This document shows, piece by piece, positions 26,201 through 36,200 of a stretch of DNA of 64,000 nt (the stretch's first letter is position 1; each line of letters opens with the position of its first letter). Below the pieces are notes generated by a model. That model ran no database searches. It was not told the origin of the DNA and saw only the letters and a list, made by a program, of their open reading frames with translations. Position numbers and translations under genes: made by a program. Origin of the DNA: Plecoglossus altivelis (lineage: Eukaryota; Chordata; Actinopteri; Osmeriformes; Plecoglossidae); contig BROE01000005.1 of NCBI GenBank assembly GCA_036571765.1, positions 7,982,324 through 8,046,323 of the forward strand, given 5' to 3'.

Positions 26201-28929
26201 AGAGCCCAACATTTACATGACAATCATACGAACCCTCACCGCCGATGTGTGTCACATTGTGTCTGCTTCATGCCTCCCAGTGAGCCCGTGTGGTCATCTG
26301 AAACAAAGACATCCAGATCAGAACATGTTTCTCGTATGTCCCTCGATGAGTTGAAACCAGTGAAATACTTGAATACGTCGCCGTCAGTGACATATTTCCA
26401 TGCCTTGTGTTGCAGGTGACTACCCGGCACCACGCGCTGTGCTAACAGGCCATGACCACCAGGTGGTGTGTGTGTCTGTATGTGCTGAACTGGGCCTGGT
26501 CATCAGTGGAGCGAAAGGTCAGGGTTTGATGTCAATAGACATTATGTACATACCTCAATAATTCAGAGAGGAATATTATGTGATATACTGATATATACAT
26601 GTATATTGAAAATGCTATAACCTTAGATTCGGTGAGTGTGTGTAGATATGACATAGTGTGTGTGTTGTATGGTCAGAGGGGCCGTGTCTGGTCCACACCA
26701 TCACAGGGGACCTGCTGCGAGCTTTAGAGGGCCCAGAGTCCTGCCTGTGTCCTCGCCTCATCTCTGTGTCCAGCGAGGGCCACTGCGTCATCTGTTACGA
26801 GAGAGGACACTTCTGCAACTTCAGCATCAACGGCAAACTGCTGGCCCAGATGGAGGTCAACGACTCCATCAGGGTCAGAGACAAACATCTACATAGACTT
26901 TCACTAACCAACACAAACCTAAACAGATTACGAACATATACAGACTACAAGGCATCACAGACCTACATTAACCAACATGAACCTACACAAACCAACACCG
27001 ACCTACACTAACACCAACCTGCACTAACCTGCACATACTCTGGCCAGTACATGTTTCACCTCAACATCCTGTTCAGTGTGCTTGTGTTGGGGTGTTTTGT
27101 CTGTGGCGTGTAGGCCATCCTGCTGAGCAGTGACGGCCAGACCCTGGTGACGGGTGGGGACAACGGTGTGGTGGAGGTGTGGCAGGCCTGTGACTTACAG
27201 CAGCTCTACATCTACCCAGGCTGTGACGCTGGCATCCGTGCCATGGACCTGTCACATGACCAGAGGTCAGCGAATAGGAAAATGCATGACAAGAATGATT
27301 TGTTTGTCTGACAATGAAATGAACTGTCCAGATGAAGTACAATATCCATGGGTAGAGTGTGTGTAGGTTGTGTCTGGACAATAGAAGAAGTACAGTGTAG
27401 GTTGTGTCTGGACAATAGAAAAAGTACAGTGTAGGTTGTGTCCGGAAGACAGTGCAGATACTCATGTTTAAATAAACTCTGTAAAAGTTTAAGTACTGAC
27501 TACACTTTTTCACTCAAGTTAAAGTGAAGAAATTAAATAATGAAGGACTGATACCAGTAAATTACACAGTGTTGCCATTTAAAAAAGCATGCAATGTCTT
27601 TTGAAAATGTAATGTAATAGAAAGCACAGATATATGTGCAAAGAAAATGTGAAGAGTGAAAGAAAAATGTTGTCAGAAAGTGAAGTACCAGAAAAATACC
27701 AGATACCAGAAAAATCTACTTAAGTAGATTACTACTAAATAATGAAGTAGATATACTTCCTTTCTGTATATAGTATCAAGGGTTTGTAGGTTGTGTTGCA
27801 GAGCCCAGTGCAGCCTTTGTGTTCATGGTTGTCTGTGCACATTTGGGCAAATGGATCATTCAGCAAGAGTTTTTTTCTTTAAATAGAATCTGTGGTTGCC
27901 ATAGAGACACCAGTATTGCAGTGGAAGGTTCCATGAGCATGATTCGAGCCTCGGAGGCATACATAACAATGGCACACACGCTTAACCAATGACACACATA
28001 CTCACACACGCCTTAATGCAGCATAGTCCAAATGCGTCCTCTAAAATCTTCACCCCCACCAGATGATGCATGATTGAGATGTTTCATCTTTCAGAGGGGC
28101 TGTGGGGTTGAATCATGGCAGGTTTGAATGCTGCAATACTTCACACCCACAGGTCCTCTGCCACTTGACCCTGACATTTGTTCCAGCCCCAGCCTCAGCC
28201 CCGCCCCCAGCCACAGCCCCACCCCTATCTCCACCCCAGTCTCAAACCAACAGTCTTGAATTTCTACAAAGAGGAGATTTAGTTCCATTGGACGCACCAT
28301 TGCTAAAAATCCCCATAGCCTATAAATATCCTGACATTTTCTGTGAATTCCACGCTAAACTATGTTTTTATATTGCTTGTGCAAAATATCTCATGATAAC
28401 GACATCAATTTTGATGAATTCATCACATTTTTGTGAGAGCCTTAATTTAATGTAAGTTTAGTGGGATGATTCTACTGTTGTTTGTTAACATCCTAGAAGC
28501 ATGTTCTAACTTAGCATGTTCTTCCCTCGCTGGTTGCCCTCATGGTTGCTATGCTCTAGGTTTCATTGTGACTGAAGGAGCCTGGGGCAGCAACAGTATC
28601 TGTAAGGCGATACTGAGATCAGTAGCTTCTCTGCTCACCAGGGCTCCCCTGACGCATGCTAGAAGTTAACTTCCACTATTTCTGGGCGGCAGCATGCTAG
28701 CGACGAGGCAACTGTCATTTTGTGATCTTTTTTAATTTTATTTTTTACAAATGTACACACTCAAGTGTATGTATGTATGTGTCTCAGTATTGTTGTAGTA
28801 CATGTTACTTAGATTTGTGTGGTTTTATCCATCTCTAGGACTCTGATAACAGGTATGGCATCTGGCAGCATCGTGGCGTTCAACATCGACTTCAACCGCT
28901 GGCACTACGAACACCAAAACAGGTACTGA
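2879..28929 (+). CDS. NBEA: Neurobeachin, C-terminal part (17 exons, 5' truncated by window)
   Basis: Large BEACH-family scaffold and PKA-anchoring protein that acts in post-Golgi and synaptic membrane trafficking. Coding exons: 2879-2996, 3109-3211, 3314-3429, 5880-5992, 10892-11032, 11906-12025, 14472-14624, 16120-16287, 21004-21093, 22441-22618, 23543-23614, 23775-23930, 24078-24248, 26416-26517, 26677-26873, 27114-27265 and 28839-28929. All have AG/GT borders and the phases chain without error, giving 746 codons plus TGA. The protein ends HYEHQNRY, as NBEA does. The paralogue LRBA reads differently in the WD40 region, where this gene has NKRQITDLVDQ and GGDNGVVEVWQ, so NBEA is favoured. 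Which teleost co-orthologue (nbeaa or nbeab) cannot be said. Upstream exons (Con-A-like, DUF1088 and most of the PH region) lie left of the window. The gene is convergent with DCLK1, as in mammals. Confidence 0.96.
5993..10891 (+). other. 4.9-kb NBEA intron; G-rich and CA tracts, possible retroelement tail
   Basis: No exon seen. G-rich runs lie at about 6017-6075 and 7020-7130, and a CA-rich tract at about 8450-8482. Around 9485-9560 a CCGAAACGT box is followed about 60 nt later by CAATAAACT, a pairing I associate with the 3' ends of old fish retroelements. The acceptor is at 10890-10891. Confidence 0.5.
12026..14471 (+). other. NBEA intron with CT microsatellite
   Basis: No exon seen. C-rich and CCACCA sequence lies at about 13086-13142, and a long CT/CCCT microsatellite at 13765-13850. 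Confidence 0.6.
13765..13850. repeat. (CT)n / (CCCT)n microsatellite
   Basis: Uninterrupted CT dinucleotides pass into CCCT tetranucleotides, within an NBEA intron. Confidence 0.95.
14625..16119 (+). other. NBEA intron with ambiguous base and CA tract
   Basis: Non-coding. It holds the window's only n, at 15353, a GT-rich stretch around 14990-15080 and a CA-rich tract at about 15707-15755. Confidence 0.6.
19888..20061. repeat. GA-rich minisatellite
   Basis: About five imperfect copies of a GA run followed by the block TTGGAGGGAGGAAG, with GA runs of varying length between copies. It keeps spurious frames open on both strands. Confidence 0.85.
20820..21000. repeat. Long CT-rich polypyrimidine block abutting an NBEA splice acceptor
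   Basis: About 180 nt of almost pure C/T, made of CTCTCT, CCCTCTCT and CTTTCTCC units, ends at the CAG acceptor (21001-21003) of exon 21004-21093. Confidence 0.85.
21094..22425 (+). other. NBEA intron with GA and CT tracts
   Basis: No exon recognised. GA/CA-rich sequence lies at 21175-21270 and CT-rich sequence at 21600-21840. The 3' end is C-rich and contains the tandem acceptors at 22425 and 22440. Confidence 0.55.
22426..22440 (+). other. NBEA: Optional 15-nt 5' extension of NBEA exon by tandem acceptor (CFLPQ insert)
   Basis: Two AG acceptors lie 15 nt apart, at 22424-22425 and 22439-22440. The upstream one adds five in-frame codons, Cys-Phe-Leu-Pro-Gln, between MHL of exon 21004-21093 and SPLMFKD. 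From memory, the human NBEA reference protein carries the same five residues here, so I read this as a conserved alternative acceptor and not as intron noise. The intron just upstream is pyrimidine-rich. Confidence 0.7.
22619..23542 (+). other. NBEA intron with GT microsatellite
   Basis: Non-coding, with a GT repeat at 23481-23509 shortly before the acceptor at 23541-23542. Confidence 0.6.
24249..26415 (+). other. 2.2-kb NBEA intron, non-coding
   Basis: CA tract near 24268-24292 and a G/T-rich stretch at 24550-24605. No exon, RNA gene or clear mobile element recognised. Confidence 0.5.
27361..27450. repeat. 34-bp tandem repeat, about 2.7 copies
   Basis: Two nearly identical 34-bp units start at 27361 and 27395, and a third, partial and diverged unit starts at 27429. 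Each begins GTGTAGGTTGTGT. Confidence 0.85.
27470..27780 (+). mobile_element. Degenerate AT-rich dispersed repeat, copy 1
   Basis: Contains GTGAAGTAC followed by CCAGAAAAATCTACTT and TACTTAAGTA-like palindromic words. The reverse complement of 35290-35545 carries the same word order (GTGAAGTAC, then ACCAGAAAAATCTA). This looks like the very common teleost element rich in AAGTACAGATAC words, probably a non-autonomous DNA-transposon relic. No coding capacity. Confidence 0.5.
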
Positions 28930-30810
28930 AAGCTGGTCCTGCGAGCATCAGAACAAGGACTAAGGTGGAGCAGGTTGAGAGCCAGCAGAATCCAGGGATC
29001 CAACGCTGGTTTGACAGGACACAGACACCTGCTTACCTGAGCCACAGCGAAGCCTAACAGGAGCTGGTGGGAGGATGAAGATATAAAGAAAATCGATGAG
29101 TCATGTGACTGGTTAGAGCAGCTAGACTGGACTGGGGTGAATCCCTTCCTCTCCTGTTGTTGCTGGGCAGTAGCCTGACTTTCCTTGCTTTTCCTTTCCT
29201 GTATGTGATGTGTCAGCACCGCTGATGCACATGACCAGAGGTTTGGCAAGCAGGTGGCTGCTTCTCTCTCTCCAGGACAGACTTAACTCCGCTTCCTCTA
29301 TCATAACACCTGGATGGAAACTGAGATCCACTTCCAGTATTGTACTGCTTGGATGGAAACATAAGATGACAGGAGGAGAGAGTTCAGTGTCCATTCAGAT
29401 AATAAAAAAATATACGTAACATAAAAGTAATATTTTATTCAAACCTAGGTCCTATTTTCATCTGTAAAATACAAATAAAGTAAAGTGTCATTTACTAACA
29501 TTTATACAACATTTGTATGCAGGACACACATCTTGAGCCTCTTTTCTACAGAAGGAAAGATGTGCACATAAGGACAATATTGTTTCTTTTCTTTGCAAAT
29601 TGACAGAAAAAAATGGGTTTAAAATATGCCACTGTAAACATATTTTGTGAGAACATGTTTAGAGGTATGTGTCTCTTATTTTGTTGGGGAGTGACTCCTT
29701 AACAGCCATGCATACAGTGGTCTAACGTATAATGTGTCAAAAAAGACAATGTTCATTTAATGTTTCAGTGTCTGTAAGGACCTTCTCAGTCAATGTGTGA
29801 AATATGTTCACTGTGAATTATTTGTTTCACAAGTTTCACTCATTAAACCATTTGCTTGGAAGGAATTTTCAAATAACGGATGTTGATACATATTTTGCTC
29901 TCAATTCATTGATTTCAGATTTTGATTTTAATCGTATGATCACATTCTGCTTTGAATCAGTTTAACAACATATCCAGATTATATTAACAGAAAAGGCATT
30001 TTTTTGTACACAGAAGTATCTGTTAGAACCATGCACCAGAAAAGTCATTGAATAGCATGTGCCCTAATAATATCAATTAATAAGCCCAGTTCTAGCACTA
30101 AATACTATATACAGTACATCAGCTTGTATCTGGAGTAGCACATGGACTTGTGAGACCAATGTGACACTAAATCTATCCAGTGGTAAGAACAAGCTATATC
30201 ATGAGTTTGTTAAGCTTGACCCCCAAGGTGAACAGGTTACACTGTAGGAATACTGACCTCTTTCAGATACAGTCAGGAAATATCACATAAGGATTGTTAA
30301 AAAGTAGAAAAATGCCAAACAGTATGAGTTATACAAAAAAATGCAACAATTTCTGGACTACATGTTTATGTCTGAGTAGGTTGGTATAGCTGTCTATCTG
30401 GGGCCATAGCTGTGGGGTGCATAACTGCAATCAAGGAACTACAGCATTAATCCTGCTGTATAGGTGGACTGTTGTTTTTGCAAACTAATGTGCAATATGA
30501 AATTTGCGATAAGGTTATTTTCAAGTCTGACAGAAATAATTTTCCTAATGCTGTAAGTGAACATTTGGCAACACATTTGAATTATTTGTAATATATTTTG
30601 ATGAGATACTACTGTATGGTTTATAAGTTAACAATTCACTTCATTTGTTTTGCATATACAGTAATGCAATTGAAGATGATTTACTTTGACTATTTGTTTG
30701 GAGCTGATAAACATTAACTTATGCCAATATATAAAGTTGATCAATGTAAAATAAAATAATTTTTCTTTTTCTTGTGTTTATAATAAAATGAAGTAAACTG
30801 GCTACCTTGT
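28930..30810 (+). other. NBEA: NBEA 3' UTR with candidate poly(A) signals
   Basis: AT-rich, gene-free sequence follows the NBEA stop. AATAAA occurs on the plus strand at 29401-29406, 29474-29479, 30750-30755 and 30782-30787. The last pair is preceded by a T-rich stretch and would give a 3'UTR of about 1.9 kb; the first would give about 0.5 kb. Which signals are used cannot be told from sequence alone. Confidence 0.5.
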
Positions 30811-32987
30811 GGACATTCTTCTTCAGTCCTGCATCCTGAATATTACATTAAGGTTACACTGCCATCTACTGACGGGTTTGTTCAAGCAGCAAGGGGTCTG
30901 TGACTGAAATGACTAAAGGATTACTAGAAACCTTATATTTGACTTCTATAACTGGCAATTTTATATGACTGAATTGCAGAAAAGTGCTTGCATTCAGTCA
31001 TCGTTAAACAATATGCACTAATAGCCAGCAAATACTGTAAGATATAGATAGAATCATTGCACATCGTTCATATCTTACAACAATAAACATTGTTCATCTG
31101 TGCATTGTAGATTGGTCCTGGCAGGACTTGAGCTAAATTGTGCAGCGGACAATCATTTTTGTTCAATCCTATTAGTTAAAAAAGAAAATAAACCTGTTCT
31201 CCCAGAGCAACTCTCACACAGAATAATATTGATACGTGTTACCTGTGCTTATTTAAGACACACCTCAAACTGTAAACTTACTGCACCATAATTACAATCA
31301 TCAAGGCTTGTCTGCCTTTGAGCACTGTAAGAAGGTACTTGGTTGAATGATGAAGCTATGCAGTATACAGTGTCTAAATACATATTTACATCTTACTTTG
31401 GCTGTAGTAAGTAAAAAGGACAAGTTAACTGCAAGAACAATGAATATATGAACACCAGAAAACAGGGATGACATTAAAATACAGCTGTAATAGGACTGGA
31501 AAGGACCATAACAAACACTACAATACACATGCAGGTTATAGTACGACATTCAAACCCTCCGATCGACTGGACACAATTCATTTTTGATTCGTAGATTCCC
31601 TAGGCCGATAGAGCAGCTTTTCAGAAGATATGACTGGACCATACAGGTCAGGAACATCTGTCAATCATCTCAAATAACTAGAGAGTTGATGACTGGAAGC
31701 ACGCTGGAATTGCTCAATTGTGCCCCTATAATAACCAAGGCTTGACCAGGCAAAAAACACTCATACATTTGCCATGTTCAGCAATAAATATAAATCAACG
31801 AAGTTTAGTACAATCAATAACGACCTATCTCCTAATAAATAAACCAACAGTCATATGTGTACTTACTGCTACCAACCATAACGGCCAATTCAGAACACAA
31901 AAGCACCACATGCTTTCACTTCAGCTCACAGGCCTATTTCGTCAAATATAATACATACATTTGTACTGCGATCCAGTGACTAATAAATACTGTATACATT
32001 CTTAATGTTTAGTTTCTTGATGATTAACAGTTATCTTCTGTATGTTCATGCCAGTTTGACAGTGTGCTTTCTGGACGTCACACCTAATTGCACTTACCCC
32101 ATGTGTGCCCAGGCTACGTGAGCTGCACCACTACTAAAAACATTCAACTGAATCACTACCAACTGTTCAAAACAAGGACTACAATTTCCTTCATTCAGGA
32201 CAGATTTAGCAAACATGTATTATAGCATTGGTACAGCAGTCATATACTGACATAGTATAGCAGCATGTCTGGGTAGCATAAGGTTGCCTCTGTTAAATGT
32301 GTAGGGTGTCTACACAAGTACCAGTAAAGGACAATAGCACATTCACCCATACTAATATATTTGAATTACCCTGGTGTTGTTCATTGTGCTGAGAGTTAAA
32401 ATGTTGGTAGGACTAAATACGTACATTCACATTAAAATATAAAAATTGCTCCTTTGCTTCTGTAGAGTTTCTGAGGTTCCACCAAGTTACCAGGGTGATT
32501 TCTCCTCCAAGATATTGTTTTCAATCACTTGTTTATATTCTGTAACAAACGCCTGTGATTTTAGAAGGCTCTACTGATTATACACCACAGAGGGCGCCAG
32601 TGAGCTAAGACCCTATCCGAGGTCAGGGCCAGGGGTAGCTCTACAGAAATAAGGCTTTGCAACGGCTAGGCTGTCACTTAAAAAAAAAAAACTTGTCACA
32701 GAATCGATAACATAAGTCTGAAGACTAAGGATAGCTGTGAGTAAATAGGTAATGTAGGGGCCCTGAAAGAATACTTAGACCATAGGAATGTGCTGTAATA
32801 CCTTCATTGTTGTGCTTAAAAACACATCATTTCTCTTCTGGCTTCAACATTGTGGTGGGCTGGAAGGAGGAGAGTGAGGGGCTAGGTGAGAGTGGGTAGG
32901 AAGGAGAATAGGAGGGAGAAGAAAGGAGGATAGGAGAGAGGAAGGGAGAATAGAAGAAGGATGATGGACAAGGGAGAGGTTGGCAGG
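30811..32987. other. NBEA/DCLK1 convergent intergenic region and DCLK1 3' UTR
   Basis: AT-rich with no coding signal. The DCLK1 3'UTR starts at 32987 and runs leftwards. No canonical AATAAA was found for the minus strand close to the stop; TATAAA-type variants occur (for example near 32532). The part next to the stop (about 32860-33000) is GGA-rich on the plus strand, which means pyrimidine-rich in the transcript. Confidence 0.45.
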
Positions 32988-33272
32988 CTAGAAAGGGGAG
33001 GTTGGTGAGCGAATGGTTTCAGCTGAACTGGGAGAGTAATCCTCTGATTCCGAAGTGAACTCAGCAGAGGACAGGGTAGGACTAGCTCTGTGGGCAGCAC
33101 TGGCTCTGTGGGCAGGACTGACAATGGGGGATATTTTGGTACCACAGGAGGGGCTGGCTCTGTGGGCGGGACTGGCATTGGTGAAGCTGCTGTGCGCAGG
33201 GTGAGGCACGGTCATCACGTCCTCGAGGCGTCGGCGTTGGAGAACCTGTCTCTCCTTATCAAGAGCGGTGGT
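32988..33272 (-). other. DCLK1: DCLK1 last exon with expanded repetitive tail
   Basis: Begins TTALDKERQVLQRRR, as in mammals, and ends SESEDYSPSSAETIRSPTSPF (given here as an end motif only). Between these lies an insertion with repeated SPAHRAS-like words, visible as three copies of a block of about 20 bp on the plus strand near 33080-33176. The human exon lacks this repetition as far as I recall. Confidence 0.8.
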
Positions 33273-36200
33273 CTGAGAGGGAAACGCAGCATAACAACAC
33301 TCAACAACTTCCAGCCAACGGACAAAGGCTTTGAGGATATACAACCAGGATTCAGATAGTGCTGAGTGCTGTGTGTTGAGTGTGCTTATGTGACATGCAG
33401 AACCTTACTGTGATGACAGAAACTCCGGCCGTGGTGCTGCTAGCTTTTGGTCCAGTGTTGAAGTGCTTTTTAATCTTCCCTGCTACAGACAGGTGGTGCT
33501 CGTTCCCTGCCCAACCATCATCCTGAAACACAAGTAAAAGCTTGTCTGAGAACATTCTAGAGACGTGCTGGATATTCCTCAGTGGTTCACACTCCTCTGC
33601 TTAGGGCTGCTGCAATTGCACACATTTAATGAGGTGCTGTGAAGTATCGCTCATGAAATGAATGATATTAACATAACTCACATTGACCCAGGGATGTTCC
33701 AGCACCTGCGCTGCTGTGTAGCGCTTCTCTGCATCCACCTGCAGCATGGCTTGAATCAGCTCCTGAACACGCAAGCAGACACAGGCACACAAGTTAAACT
33801 GGAAGTTATATAGGACGTAGGTCAAGCACAGGCCCTTTTTTCAAGTCAACAAGCTGACAAACCTTAGCAGTGTCAGACACATAGTCCCAGTGAGGTGCAG
33901 GGAAATCTAGCTGACCCAGGAGAATTTCCTCAAAGAGACCCTCTTGATCCTCAGTGCTGCAGACAAATGGACAGAATACAGCTTTACTAGGAATGTAATT
34001 ATGAATAATAGTCACATCCCTATGATCAATGGCATTATGGTTTTGGTTCTCAACATTATATGTGCAGGTGTTACACCTGTATTTTAATTTAAGACAAGAT
34101 GTATGGTGGTGCATTATTATTTTTGGCCACACGGTGACACAAGTCTGTGAATTTGATTGGAATCAGTCTATGAGTAGTTACAAAGCATAGTCCTACATCC
34201 CAAGTAAATATTCTGACCGTTTTAATAATGAGGTGTACAAACCCACAAAATGGTGGAAAGCCACACAGCAAAATATAGGTGATGACACCAGCTGCCCAGA
34301 TGTCAATCTTCATCCCATATCTTTTGTTGGAAAGGAAAACAGATTAGAATTACAACCAACATGTTTCATCAGGGTGTAACAAGAACTGAGTTTCTTTCAA
34401 ACTATGACATGTGCCTTAGAGTTACCCTTTTTCAGCAATCATCTCAGGTGCTACATATGTAAGAGTTCCACAAATGTTGAAAAGAGGCCCGTCCACCAGA
34501 GTGGCCAAGCCAAAGTCTCCAAGTTTCAGAGACTTACTTCCATCTTGGTGTTCATAAACCTGCATTAGACACAGTAGAATAAAAAATGAGATCAAATAGG
34601 GCTAATAAGGTATTTAAAACTATGACGCTATTCTAACTGTGCATCTGTCCATTTTCCTGACCAGTAGATGAGACCGTGCCATTAAAGCTCACACTCACCA
34701 GCAGGTTCTCTGGCTTGATATCTCTGTGGACAATGTTGAGGTTGTGCAGGTATTTGATGGCACTAGCCAGGTTGTACAACATTCCACTGGCGTCTCGCTC
34801 TGTGTACTTACTGGAGGAAGTGATGGCATCAAAGAGGTCGCCCCCCTGTGGACACAGACATACACGACACTTATGGACTGAGGTAATGGCCATGAATAAA
34901 AAGCTCGTAAAATACAAAGATTATTGTATACAACACAATTTACTGTTTTGGAGTCAAATAGGAGTGTGTTCTATCCATCATCAAACACTATATGCTATCA
35001 AAGTGCAGCTATTCCCAGTGTATGTCACACATTTTATACTGAAGTTCTGTTATTGCACAGTACCTTAACCAACTCCATAATAAGGTGGAGTTCACTATAG
35101 GTGTCCATTTCCTCAACCAGCAGTACAATATTGGGGTGTTTTACACGCCGGAGAATAGACACCTCATTCTGAATCATGTGCTCCTAGGTCAACAACAGGA
35201 GAAACCGTCAGACACTGAAGTCTTTAACCTCCCTTCATCTGCAAAAACAGCTGTTAAAAGTCTACAACAATATTGATGTCATCAGGGAGCAGAGATGAGA
35301 AGTAAAAAGTAACAAAGTCCAAATTATAGATTTTTCTGGTTTCAGTGCCGTACTTCACTATTTACTTTTTACGTTCATTCCTTACATTCTTTTCCACAAA
35401 TATCTGTACTTTGTACTTCTTACATCGTCAAACAAGGCTCGTACTTTAGCATGACTGTTAGAGTAAAGAGGTGTGTTCAGTAGTACAACTTTGATCAGTC
35501 TTTTGTGAGTATCTGTACTTCTAATTGAGTGAAGGATGAAGGACTTTTGCCATTTCGGTCAGGGAGACAATTAATAAACCTTAAACCTAATTCACCAATG
35601 AGGTTTAAGAACTGTACCTTTCCTCTGCATTTGCCTTTGTTGATGATCTTCAGAGCAAACTCTCTGCCTGTAGACTTCTCCACACACTCACGGACCACAG
35701 CAAAGTGTCCATCCCCTATGATCCTGCCCACTTTGTACCTCTCACTAATGACAGGGGGGACTATGGGACTCTCCTCCATCAGCTCAGCTGAACATCCAAA
35801 AACAAGACAGAACACATTAGGGATGACTAACTAGTCCAGAGCCCGGTAGCTGATGTCCATCTTCCTCACCTTCGCTGCCAGCCCCATCTGCCTCATCCAT
35901 AGAGCTGCACACCTTGGTGGAGGCAAGCGAGAGGGAAGAGCCACTGTGCTGGGATCCCTGGAGAAGAGAGTAAAAGTAAGGCTCTGCATGTTGGTTTTAT
36001 CCCTGCTTAAGGTACGGTCCATGTAGACGTGTCGGTTGACTCACCCGTCGTCTCCTCAGACTGATTGGGCTGGGTGGGGAGTGGCTGGGAGACTTCCCTG
36101 ACCGAGGAGTGGACAGCTGACTGCCAGCCGTTCCGTTAGCTTTTTTAAAGAAATGGATGTATTAAAGTTAGATATAGTGACTGTTTTATTTTAGTCTATT

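Larger units (their letters stand above)
27266..28838 (+). other. Last NBEA intron; tandem repeat and dispersed element
   Basis: It holds a 34-bp tandem repeat (27361-27450) and an AT-rich dispersed element (about 27470-27780). The rest is unremarkable, apart from a proline/alanine-coding-like C-rich patch near 28180-28250 that has no gene context. Confidence 0.5.
22441..28929 (+). other. NBEA: NBEA exons for the C-terminal WD40 propeller
   Basis: Nine exons encode about 372 residues forming the C-terminal WD40 domain. WD-like blades are visible at GFWDKSFRVYS (exon 23775-23930), HWDVVTCLARSES followed by GSRDATLLLWYW (24078-24248), TGHDHQVVCVSVCAELGLVISGA (in pieces across 26416-26517), GGDNGVVEVWQACD (27114-27265) and GMASGSIVAFNID (28839-28929). 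Residue conservation with NBEA is very high. The first exon has an alternative upstream acceptor at 22426, described separately. Confidence 0.9.

Noticed and set aside
28150..28260. Pro/Ala-rich coding-like patch (PAPASAPPPATAP)
   Set aside because: Low-complexity C-rich sequence in the last NBEA intron, with no acceptor or donor in phase.
33090..33359. Plus-strand Gly/Thr-rich ORF
   Set aside because: Antisense of the DCLK1 last exon.
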